Source: a virus. From it: a DNA stretch of 24,716 nucleotides. The DNA lies in IMG/VR virus record IMGVR_UViG_3300031963_000887, positions 1 to 24,716 of that record; one strand, given 5' to 3'. A program made the translations under genes and the position numbers. Shown here piece after piece: positions 6,562-14,118 of the stretch. The first letter of the stretch is position 1. Each line of letters opens with the position of its first letter. Below the pieces are notes generated by a model. It was not told where the DNA came from and searched no databases. It saw nothing but the letters and a program-made list of their open reading frames with translations.

Positions 6562-7476
6562 TTACTTGGTGTAGTGGATACGAATTGGATACTTGTCTTG
6601 CAACTTCAACGCTTCCTCATTTAGGCGCTGTTGATACAAGGCAAAAACATAACGAGAAGCAGATGCACCAGAGTTGTATGGGTTCTTGGTGTCATTAAGG
6701 TCAGCCTCAGCACTAGATAGATTTATACGACCAGTGTCAAGGAAAGAGAGAAGTTTGTAGCAAGCACCGAGTACAGTGACATCATAAGAACTACCAGGTA
6801 GACCAGTAACGTCCTCATAGTCATCGCTACTAGCATCAAGGGTATTGGGTTCTGTTGTATACCAGACCTGAACGGTACGACCAGGTTGTATGTTTTCATA
6901 GATATTCACCGTAACATTTGTATTAAAGGTTGCAGAGTTTGCCATTGGGTCAATGCGCCAACGGTTGATAGGTAGCCATTCCTGAGAAGAGCCTGTGGTC
7001 TGCCAAGACATATAAAGAATTTGCTCGCAATCATCTGGCAGAGCATAAGTTGTTTGAGAAGCATTGAAGGTAAAGGTAGTTGAACTTACTGCCCATAGTT
7101 TAGGGTAGTAAGAGTTGATAGTATCGTTGATAGCCTTCTTGATAGATACTCGTGGGAATGTTGGGGCCAGAGTTACTTGGGCATATCTAGCGTGAGGTGA
7201 TGCTGTTGTTCCTTGGAAGCCGCGACCAATCGGGTTAGTCGGAGCACCCATTACGTTAAGAGTGTTTGTTGTTTTATTGAAGGAGTCAATCCAAACCAAC
7301 TCATCATCAATTTCAATTAGACCCTTAGCAAGGTTGTCTGCAGAACCAACTTGAATTTCTAAACTGGTAGTTGTCAGACCAGCAGTGTTATTGACATAAG
7401 TGATGCGATCTTGACGGAGTGAATAACCTTGTAGGTTAGTTCTCACCTCGTTGATCATCTCGGACAGTGTTGGCAT
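6562..7476 (-). CDS. Probable tail adaptor/tail tubular-like virion protein (304 aa)
   Basis: I chose the ATG at 7476 because GGAAGGAAATA stands directly before it. A reading from 7500 would add eight residues and lacks such a site. The N-terminus (MINEVRTNLQGY, then DRITYVNN) is helical, followed by a beta segment with IEIDDELVWIDSF, a helix IKKAINDTINSYYPKLW near residue 115, the segment YALPDDCEQIL, and a helix-rich end (ACYKLLSFLD, RYVFALYQQRLNEEALKL). A helix-beta-helix protein of about 300 residues located between head genes and fibres fits the adaptor (gp11-like) ring that joins portal to tail in short-tailed phages. Similarity to a named family is not certain. The gene starts 41 bases inside the GT4 gene. 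Confidence 0.6.
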   Translation of the reverse strand: MPTLSEMINEVRTNLQGYSLRQDRITYVNNTAGLTTTSLEIQVGSADNLAKGLIEIDDELVWIDSFNKTTNTLNVMGAPTNPIGRGFQGTTASPHARYAQVTLAPTFPRVSIKKAINDTINSYYPKLWAVSSTTFTFNASQTTYALPDDCEQILYMSWQTTGSSQEWLPINRWRIDPMANSATFNTNVTVNIYENIQPGRTVQVWYTTEPNTLDASSDDYEDVTGLPGSSYDVTVLGACYKLLSFLDTGRINLSSAEADLNDTKNPYNSGASASRYVFALYQQRLNEEALKLQDKYPIRIHYTK

Positions 7477-8536
7477 TATTTCCTTCCGTATACCAGCCAT
7501 CTCCCCACAGAGTCTCTAGTCTGTGGAAATACTTTTCATATTGCTTTGCTATGACATCTACTGAGTAGAGCGATATAGCCCTATCTCTGATAGCCTGCCT
7601 ATCTAAGTTCTTGACGTTCTGTGTTGCCAAGATAAACTCTTCTACATTTCTACATCTAAAACCTGTAACGCCTTCTACAACAGTTTCAGTAAATGCACCC
7701 CAGTCTGTAGTAATAACAGGAGTTCCGCAGGCTTGTGATTCAATGTTCACATTGCCAAAAGGTTCTAGGTATAGCGTTGGAACAAATGTTGCTATTGCTC
7801 CACCCATTAACTCTGCACGCTTCTCAGGTCCTACTGGGCCTAGATACTCACCATAGCTTGGTATATGGTCGCCAGGACCTGCAAAGATAAGTCTTGCTCC
7901 GATAGTCCTGCAGATATGCGCTGCAATGTCTATACCTTTTCTCGGAATCATTCTTCCGATATACAGGTAATAATCTCCATCGCCTTTACCCATTGGGAAC
8001 ATCTCAGGATCTAAGTAACCTGGAATTACTGCATCAAAAAAATTACCATCTACTGTTGCTGCATCTCTATGCTGAGCATAGACTGCGTGCATCCAAGCAT
8101 AAGATTCAAATACTCGGTAGTTAGAAAATACTCCAGAGTATCCAACGCCAAACTCAACTACCATCATTCCTGGTAGAGCCAGTGCTATTGGTTGATGTGA
8201 ACCGCCACCGATTACACATACAAAGTCTTTTTGTTCTGCACGCTTGCGTATCTCAGCAGCAGCCTTCTTATTAAACTTCTCCCAATGTGGCAACTTATAG
8301 TTGAACGGAGCCTCTACATAAGGCTTATTGCCTACAACGATACGTCGCTGTGTCTCTGTGATACAAGGGATAAGTTCGTCTACATCAGCTTCATTCTCTT
8401 CGCCTGCGTAGAGATAGACTGTGTGGCCTAAGCCCTTCATCATATTGCAGAATCTGCGTACCTTTTCAGTGTACGCACAACCTGCGAAATCTTTAGTTAC
8501 CTGTGTGTGGGGTAGTGCTACTACGTGGAATCTCAT
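7436..8536 (-). CDS. GT4-type glycosyltransferase (366 aa)
   Basis: GT-B fold enzyme of the GT4 kind. The N-terminal half has a nucleotide-free acceptor-type fold (MRFHVVALPHTQ opening, helices near 20-40). The C-terminal half has the nucleotide-sugar site: YIGRMIPRKGID (192-203), FAGPGD (218-223), and the retaining EX7E motif from Glu258 to Glu266 (EPFGNVNIE) followed by ACGTPVITTDWGAFTE. The family transfers a sugar from a nucleotide donor with retention of configuration. It starts nine bases after the GT25 gene and its 3' end overlaps the adaptor gene by 41 bases, so it sits inside the virion operon. Likely use is to extend or modify the glycan on the fibre or another virion protein. Host wall modification is an alternative. 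No signal peptide, so cytoplasmic. Confidence 0.87.
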   Translation of the reverse strand: MRFHVVALPHTQVTKDFAGCAYTEKVRRFCNMMKGLGHTVYLYAGEENEADVDELIPCITETQRRIVVGNKPYVEAPFNYKLPHWEKFNKKAAAEIRKRAEQKDFVCVIGGGSHQPIALALPGMMVVEFGVGYSGVFSNYRVFESYAWMHAVYAQHRDAATVDGNFFDAVIPGYLDPEMFPMGKGDGDYYLYIGRMIPRKGIDIAAHICRTIGARLIFAGPGDHIPSYGEYLGPVGPEKRAELMGGAIATFVPTLYLEPFGNVNIESQACGTPVITTDWGAFTETVVEGVTGFRCRNVEEFILATQNVKNLDRQAIRDRAISLYSVDVIAKQYEKYFHRLETLWGDGWYTEGNNANTVRDDQRGEN

Positions 8537-8545
8537 ACCACAATT

Positions 8546-9117
8546 CTACTGAAAGCCTTGGAAATCAGAGACTAACTCGCCGCGTAAATCTGAGAATCCA
8601 TCGTGCTGAATTACCAGGTTTGGGTGGGCAATATAGGCGTTAGTCCTGTTAGCCCAAACCCTATAGGCAATGTCTATATGGCGGTCAAACTCTCTGGCTA
8701 TCTGGATAAACAAGTCTACCTTAGCAGGATTGACACAATAGGCTTGAGTTCCTGTTGAGACTACCTGCCTAACCCAGTGTTTATTGACTGGCTTAGTCTC
8801 ATTCTTTACGGCTCCCAAATAAAAGATATCCCAGTCCTGCGGTAGGTCTGCCATATATTCATCTAAAGATTGTACGAAATCTTGTCTAAATTTAGCATCA
8901 TCTTCACAGATAAGGACCATCTCATCTGGCTTTATCTTCCGTAGAACCTCTATGTGGCTTAGCCTGCCAGCCACAATCGGGTCCATACCTAGAAACTTTC
9001 CATCTAAAGCAGGATGTATTTCAAAGTCAAAGCCAACTGTTTCGGCTTCTTTACGGAACTGCTCTAAACGATCTGAACGTCTATTGACATTGATAACAAT
9101 AACTCTGTCAAAGAACT

Positions 9118-9121
<4 letters not shown>
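8546..9121 (-). CDS. GT25-type glycosyltransferase (191 aa)
   Basis: A compact GT-A enzyme. Hallmarks of the GT25 (LPS/procollagen galactosyltransferase) family are [16 protein letters not shown] at the N-terminus, PALDGK (about 37-42), [12 protein letters not shown] (52-63), the metal and donor binding EDD (73-75) in [10 protein letters not shown], and [11 protein letters not shown] further on. The N-terminal Asn/Arg/Asp motif and the EDD are complete. At 191 residues it is somewhat shorter than typical bacterial members, mainly at the C-terminus. The GTG start at 9121 overlaps the stop of the collagen-like gene (GTGA), so the enzyme is made together with its probable substrate. Known family members add galactose to collagen or to lipooligosaccharide. 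Here transfer to the fibre is inferred. Confidence 0.85.
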
Positions 9122-10738
<1,617 letters not shown>

Positions 10739-10739
<1 letters not shown>

Positions 10740-11026
10740 CAGGTAGATACCGCCCTGAGAGCAGCCGCTGCAGGTAAGCCAGAAGTAGAAGCGATGTAAT
10801 TACATACACCGCTAAAATCAAGCCAATCGGCTTTAGAAGCGATGCCAGCAATTTCATTTAATACTCCTACGGTATCTGTTACGGTAAGAGTGACACTTCG
10901 TTGCGCTGCCCATTGCTGGGCTGCCTTAGCCATATCTACCATATCAGCAGATATCCGATAGGTTCCAGCATTTGCTAGACGATTTAACTCTGCATTGAGA
11001 GTAGTACCTGCAACTCCTAGTGCCAC
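10739..11026 (-). CDS. Small virion-region protein of unknown function (95 aa)
   Basis: A mainly helical protein: MALGVAGTTLNAELNRLANAGTY-type opening, a helix near 28-42 (DMVDMAKAAQQWAAQRS), then a short linker and the motif WLDFSGVCNYIASTSGLPAAAALR at the C-terminus. Proteins with an LNAELNRLAN opening and a GVCN-x-x-A-x-TSGLPA end recur in actinobacterial and environmental phages between head and tail genes without assigned function. The GTG start at 11026 is supported by AAGGAG seven bases upstream. The next gene starts within its stop codon, so it belongs to the same translational chain as the Ig-like protein and collagen-like fibre. Confidence 0.68.
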
Positions 11027-11036
11027 TGTTTACTCC

Positions 11037-11195
11037 TTACTTCTTCTTTTTTGCTACTGCTGCGTTGTCTATCAGATTAGGATATGGACGACCTGCTGCT
11101 TTAGCGCGAGCCTTAGCAGCGCTCTTTTGTGCAGGTGTCAGTTTCTTAGATGTCTTCTTAGGATTCTTTGTATCCCAAAACGCTTTCTTCTTCAC
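11037..11195 (-). CDS. Very small basic protein (52 aa)
   Basis: Starts VKKKAFWDTKNPKKTSKKL, continues with TPAQKSAAKARAKAAGRPYPN and ends LIDNAAVAKKKK. About a third of the residues are Lys or Arg. Short proteins with a GRPYPN-x-x-DN-x-A motif and a Lys tail are known from many actinobacterial phages near head genes; function is not known. The GTG start at 11195 overlaps the TGA of the upstream 90-aa gene (GTGA). Another GTG lies one codon earlier. Only a weak ribosome binding site is present, so coupled translation is assumed. The charge suggests binding to packaged DNA or to an acidic capsid surface, which is an inference. Confidence 0.65.
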   Translation of the reverse strand: MKKKAFWDTKNPKKTSKKLTPAQKSAAKARAKAAGRPYPNLIDNAAVAKKKK

Positions 11196-11464
11196 CACTT
11201 CACCTTATCTGCCCAATACGCGGCGCTCATCTTGCCTTTGGCTATGTTCTTTGAATGTCTTGCTTTGAATGACTTTTGTCTAGCAGTTGGTTGCTTATCG
11301 CCACTTACGCCTTGTTGTCCGAATCTAATTGTCTTGACCTGAGATCCTTCTTTGGCAACCACAACGTGGCTCTTATTTGGGTGGCTAGGCGTACGCTTGG
11401 GTTTGTTGAAACCCGCAACGCCAGCTCTTGCAAGACGTGAATCACGCTTTGTTTTTCTTTCCAT
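11192..11464 (-). CDS. Basic small protein, conserved phage type (90 aa)
   Basis: The order RLARAGVAGFNKPKRTPSHP, KSHVVVAKEGSQVKTIRFGQQG, ARQKSFKARHSKNIAKGKMS and AAYWADKVKW is strongly conserved in a family I recognise from marine and actinobacterial phages as an uncharacterised domain. The C-terminal KARHSKNIAKGKMSAAYWADKVKW half is the diagnostic part. It is very basic, with an acid-poor surface and an aromatic cap. The ATG at 11464 lies inside the 3' end of the upstream 47-aa gene, with GGAGAAT just before it. It lies in the cluster between capsid and fibre. A nucleic-acid or capsid-associated role is possible but not shown. Confidence 0.72.
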   Translation of the reverse strand: MERKTKRDSRLARAGVAGFNKPKRTPSHPNKSHVVVAKEGSQVKTIRFGQQGVSGDKQPTARQKSFKARHSKNIAKGKMSAAYWADKVKW

Positions 11465-11585
11465 ATTCTCCGTACTTTCCTAAGACGGCACGGACTGTGC
11501 CATTCTTGTTAAGTCTAACAATCAATCCGTTTTTAATCTGGACAGAATTAAAGCCTCGGTGTGTCTTATGTTGCCCAGAAGACAT
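11442..11585 (-). CDS. Very small protein of unknown function (47 aa)
   Basis: Starts MSSGQHKTHRGFN, then SVQIKNGLIVRLNKNGTVRAVLG and ends KYGEYGKKNKA. The middle has the alternating pattern of a small beta hairpin with positively charged turns. The start ATG at 11585 shares a base with the stop of the upstream 53-aa gene (TAATG). Its 3' end overlaps the 90-aa gene by 23 bases. I do not recognise the family. Support comes from the tight TAATG junction, the intact frame and the lack of any other gene in this stretch. Confidence 0.55.
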   Translation of the reverse strand: MSSGQHKTHRGFNSVQIKNGLIVRLNKNGTVRAVLGKYGEYGKKNKA

Positions 11586-11746
11586 TACTTCTTTTTCTTC
11601 TTAGACATCCCTGCTTCTGACAAAGCAATGGCTACAGCCTGCTTACGGGACTTAACTTTCTTAGCAGACTTACCGATATTAAGTTCGCCTTTCTTATACT
11701 CACGCATAACCTTAGCGACCTTCTTAGCACCCTTTGTCTTCTTCAC
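11585..11746 (-). CDS. Very small basic protein, DUF6496-like (53 aa)
   Basis: The core KVMREYKKGELN, SAKKVKSRKQAVAIALSEAG and the all-Lys tail match the pattern (K-V-M-x-E-x-K-x-G-x-L, KVKSRKQAIAIALSEAG) of a widespread family of uncharacterised phage and bacterial proteins that I associate with DUF6496. The GTG start at 11746 overlaps the TGA of the upstream 48-aa gene (GTGA). It is extremely basic. Family members are typically encoded near structural genes. A DNA-binding or virion-packaged role is a guess. Confidence 0.72.
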   Translation of the reverse strand: MKKTKGAKKVAKVMREYKKGELNIGKSAKKVKSRKQAVAIALSEAGMSKKKKK

Positions 11747-11889
11747 TTAGCAGACTTTCCTGGAGCACCAGTCATTAGCTTCTCATAGGTCATAAATGGC
11801 TTGTCATTGGTATCTGAAGGCCAAGGTAGGTATTCGTTTTCTTCTGCAACATACTTGCTGTCATATTGCTTTGGGTCATTTGCTGGCAT
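11743..11889 (-). CDS. Very small acidic-polar protein of unknown function (48 aa)
   Basis: Begins MPANDPKQYDSKYVAEEN, continues with EYLPWPSDTNDKPFM and ends MTGAPGKSAK. An AAGGAG site lies seven bases before the ATG at 11889, within the end of the upstream gene. It overlaps the next gene by four bases. It is more acidic and aromatic than its neighbours. I do not recognise the family. Confidence 0.55.
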   Translation of the reverse strand: MPANDPKQYDSKYVAEENEYLPWPSDTNDKPFMTYEKLMTGAPGKSAK

Positions 11890-11890
11890 T

Positions 11891-12181
11891 TTAGTTCTCC
11901 TTAAAGTTTAGAGTGTTTCCATCAAAGGCTTTACCAGCCTCATTAGATAACATCATTGCTGCGTCTATATCTTTTTTCTTGGTGGATATTGGTTCTACTC
12001 CTTGCCTTACAGCAGAGTAGTAAGAATCCAATTCTTTATCCCAGTTCTTTTCTTTGTCTTTATCCCAACCTCGTCTAGTAGGAAAGCATCCTGTGAAACC
12101 AAAGTTTGCTTCTTGTAGACAGTCAGAATAAGATTCGTGGTCTTGGGTTTTGCAACCAGATCTGCAATTAGAATTTGTCAT
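11891..12181 (-). CDS. Cys-rich small protein, conserved in actinobacterial phages (96 aa)
   Basis: Four cysteines near the N-terminus (Cys6, Cys10, Cys21, Cys32) form a CxxxC-x10-C-x10-C layout. A helix follows with KNWDKELDSYYSAVRQGVEP and the end contains KKDIDAAMMLSNEAGKAFDG. The arrangement CxSxCxTxDHxSYxxCL, then W-x-x-EL-x-x-Y, then ARRQG-like and DAA-like blocks is one I know from many actinobacterial phage genomes, always without a known role. The ATG overlaps the previous stop (ATGA). The cysteine cluster could bind zinc or form disulfides in the assembled particle. That is speculative. Confidence 0.7.
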   Translation of the reverse strand: MTNSNCRSGCKTQDHESYSDCLQEANFGFTGCFPTRRGWDKDKEKNWDKELDSYYSAVRQGVEPISTKKKDIDAAMMLSNEAGKAFDGNTLNFKEN

Positions 12182-12501
12182 AGTTGTGTAAGGTACTCCG
12201 AGTATCCTGCATCAATAAATATCTGTGCTTCAGCATCACTAATTGTATTGGTAGTTCCGCCAAGATAATATGAATCAGCAGCAGCCAGTGTGTCTTGGCT
12301 TGGTGTCTGTTCTGTGGTAACAGTAGTTCCATTAACGATGAATGTATAGCCACGAGGAATATCAGTAAGGAATGGATTGATAGTTCCTGTTATCGAACCA
12401 CCAGTTATTGGCCTACCAGCAAGGCGAGCGTATGGAGTGAACTGAGTGTAATCAGCGCCCCAAGTTTCCCAACGCCAAGGCGTTGTCAATGTGTATGGCA
12501 T
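12178..12501 (-). CDS. Small protein after the capsid gene, unknown function (107 aa)
   Basis: A beta-rich protein: MPYTLTTPWRWETWGADYTQFTPY opening, a repeated ITGG/ITGT element, then RGYTFIVNGTTVTTEQ, and a C-terminal helix AEAQIFIDAGYSEYLTQL. AAAGGAAGAG precedes the ATG. It lies immediately downstream of the major capsid gene, the usual place for head decoration, head closure or connector proteins. The length and strand content fit a decoration or head-tail joining protein, but no family match is evident. It follows an intergenic stretch carrying two strong inverted repeats. Confidence 0.62.
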   Translation of the reverse strand: MPYTLTTPWRWETWGADYTQFTPYARLAGRPITGGSITGTINPFLTDIPRGYTFIVNGTTVTTEQTPSQDTLAAADSYYLGGTTNTISDAEAQIFIDAGYSEYLTQL

Positions 12502-12515
12502 CTCTTCCTTTCAGA

Positions 12516-12578
12516 ATTGACTCACCACCAAGCAGGATTTCTAGGCCCTGCTCGATAGTCAATCAACTACTAGTTGAT
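12516..12578. repeat. Nested and tandem inverted repeats after the capsid stop codon
   Basis: ATTGACT (12516-12522) pairs with AGTCAAT (12557-12563), enclosing AGCAGG (12531-12536) with CCTGCT (12547-12552). A separate perfect 8-bp palindrome, ATCAACTA and TAGTTGAT (12562-12569 and 12571-12578), has the last base of the capsid stop at its centre. No U-tract follows on the minus strand. These would form RNA hairpins in the transcript just after the most abundant protein, suited to RNA stabilisation, processing or partial attenuation. Its exact role is not known. Confidence 0.6.
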
Positions 12579-13505
12579 AGAAGTTGCAGTCTCAATGCGA
12601 TATAGAGACGCTTCACGTAGGCGATTCCAGCCTGCGAAGGTATACCAGCCGATGGTGCGGAAACGGCGCAGAGCGTCAATTTCTGGACCAATTACAACTG
12701 ATGTATCTTGAACAAGTGCTTCAGCGAGTGCTTCACGACCAGCAACAATCGCTGAGTAAACAGTGACGGCTGGTGATTGTGTATTAGCAGCAGATGGAAC
12801 GCGAGGTGTTTCAACAATGAATGCACCTTCAAGAACGCCGACTGCTCCAGCAACGAACGGAGTACGATCAACGTACTTGGTTAGCTCCTGGAATCCACCA
12901 GTACCTGATTCGGCACGGAGGTCAGCAGACTGACGTGGGTGTAGATATGCAGCATAGAGTTCTCCGATACGAGGAACTGCCTTGTTGCTGCGTAGCTGAA
13001 CAACAGCCTTACGGATGTTAGCAGAAGTGATGGTACCTGAAGAGGTGATTGAGTTGGTACCAGTTGCTGCGCCACCGTAGATTACGTTGCTTCCGCCAGT
13101 AAGAACGGATGCTACAACGCTATCAATAGAATCGGCAGCGTTATATGCAATGATGTCAGCAAGGGCTGCATCAACATCGTTGAAAGAAGTTAGGTTCAAC
13201 TTCTTGGTTGTTGTTACGGCTGAGCCGTACTCATTAAGTGTTACAGTAACCTGTGATGGGTTACCAAGAGCAATGGAGGAAACATCAGAAGTTTCTGTCA
13301 ATGTACCAGTCGCTGTTGCGAGATCTGAGTAAATGGAGAATACAACTGACGAACCTGGCATTGCTTGCTGTACTGGCTTAACATCAGCCAACGCACGCAT
13401 CACTGGGATGGAGCGAAGAGCCATACGAACATACTGATCGTACGCACTCTGTACAAGGTTTTGCATTGACGAAATTTGCGTCAATGTACCTGTAGGAATT
13501 GCCAT
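12570..13505 (-). CDS. Major capsid protein, N4 gp56-like (311 aa)
   Basis: Matches the N4 gp56 family of HK97-fold capsid proteins. The N-arm region (about 15-45, AYDQYVRMALRSIPVMRAL) is followed by the strand GSSVVFSIYSDLA, the E-loop region with LNEYGSAVTTTKKLNL, and the spine/A-domain with YAAYLHPRQSADLRAE (184-199), GGFQELTKYVDRTPFVAGAV (203-222) and VLEGAFIVETPRV (224-236). The length of 311 is typical. It would assemble the icosahedral shell on the scaffold encoded just upstream. ATG at 13505 has AAAGG nine bases upstream. The transcript continues through a short gap with hairpins into the small-protein cluster. A separate maturation protease is not visible in this window. Confidence 0.92.
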   Translation of the reverse strand: MAIPTGTLTQISSMQNLVQSAYDQYVRMALRSIPVMRALADVKPVQQAMPGSSVVFSIYSDLATATGTLTETSDVSSIALGNPSQVTVTLNEYGSAVTTTKKLNLTSFNDVDAALADIIAYNAADSIDSVVASVLTGGSNVIYGGAATGTNSITSSGTITSANIRKAVVQLRSNKAVPRIGELYAAYLHPRQSADLRAESGTGGFQELTKYVDRTPFVAGAVGVLEGAFIVETPRVPSAANTQSPAVTVYSAIVAGREALAEALVQDTSVVIGPEIDALRRFRTIGWYTFAGWNRLREASLYRIETATSIN

Positions 13506-13533
13506 TTATCTTGCCTTTCGGATAGGTTCGGTC

Positions 13534-13998
13534 TTAGAGACCAGACGACCTAATAATTTCATCCAGTTCTTCACGGCTATTTGCATTCATCAACCTACGA
13601 TGAACATCTGCTTGGAACTCAGGAGTAGCTCCCTGTTCTACAACATTAGTCATCCGTTGATATGCAGCAGCCTGCTTTGGATCTACATTAGGTGTTGCCT
13701 GGTTAGACTGGGTTTCATAGCCGAATACATCGGCATAATCTTCCAGCCATTTAGATACAGACTCTTCAGTTGGGTCTATATCCTGTGGGATAAATGCGGC
13801 AATTTTGCCGTTTACCCCGCGACTAGCAAGGGCATCTTTGATTGCTCGTTCACGGTTGGATTTAGAGATAGATTCAAACTGAGATTTTAATTCAGCAAGT
13901 TCTTTCTCTTTTTGCTTATTTGCTTTTCGCAACTGTTTGACGAGGTCATTACCGTTATCGGTATCAAAGTCGTCATCTTCGTAGTCGTAGTTGGACAT
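13534..13998 (-). CDS. Capsid scaffolding protein (154 aa)
   Basis: Acidic N-terminus (MSNYDYEDDDFDTDNGND), a long heptad-rich coiled coil (about 18-55, VKQLRKANKQKEKELAELKS), a conserved middle (IKDALASRGVNGKIAAFIPQDID-type, about 60-80) and a helical C-terminus. This is the usual build of actinobacterial phage scaffolds, which guide shell assembly and leave or are cleaved afterwards. I start at ATG 13998 because GGAGAAGG stands just before it. A start 15 bases upstream would add five residues. It directly precedes the capsid gene (28-base gap), as scaffolds do. Confidence 0.86.
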   Translation of the reverse strand: MSNYDYEDDDFDTDNGNDLVKQLRKANKQKEKELAELKSQFESISKSNRERAIKDALASRGVNGKIAAFIPQDIDPTEESVSKWLEDYADVFGYETQSNQATPNVDPKQAAAYQRMTNVVEQGATPEFQADVHRRLMNANSREELDEIIRSSGL

Positions 13999-14035
13999 AG
14001 GTCCTTCTCCCATTCGTTTTAGTTTACGTAGACCT

Positions 14036-14062
14036 CATACAGATTCGGGGGATTTCTGTATG
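14036..14062. repeat. Inverted repeat in scaffold gene leader
   Basis: CATACAGA and TCTGTATG form a perfect 8-bp stem with an 11-base loop, upstream of the scaffold ribosome binding site. No U-tract. It may protect the 5' end of a processed scaffold-capsid message. Nothing else in the 105-base gap resembles a promoter that I would call. Confidence 0.5.
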
Positions 14063-14089
14063 GCTTCTACTACTGGTTTTGATATCTCT

Positions 14090-14113
14090 CTAACGGACCA
14101 GTCGTCCCGTTAG
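14090..14113. repeat. Inverted repeat just after the 632-aa gene
   Basis: CTAACGG (14090-14096) and CCGTTAG (14107-14113) form a 7-bp stem that can extend across a one-base bulge. It lacks a U-tract on the minus strand and is therefore not a standard terminator. Its place six bases after the ejection-protein gene and before the scaffold is consistent with an mRNA processing or partial stop point. Confidence 0.45.
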
Positions 14114-14118
14114 CAGGC

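Noticed and set aside
5756-6574. A long plus-strand frame (272 codons) opposite the 277-aa tail gene
   Set aside because: It is the antisense image of a Thr/Ala/Gly-rich gene, gives a Val/Ala/Pro-rich product, has a GTG start without ribosome binding site, and the minus-strand gene has a good site and coupled neighbours.
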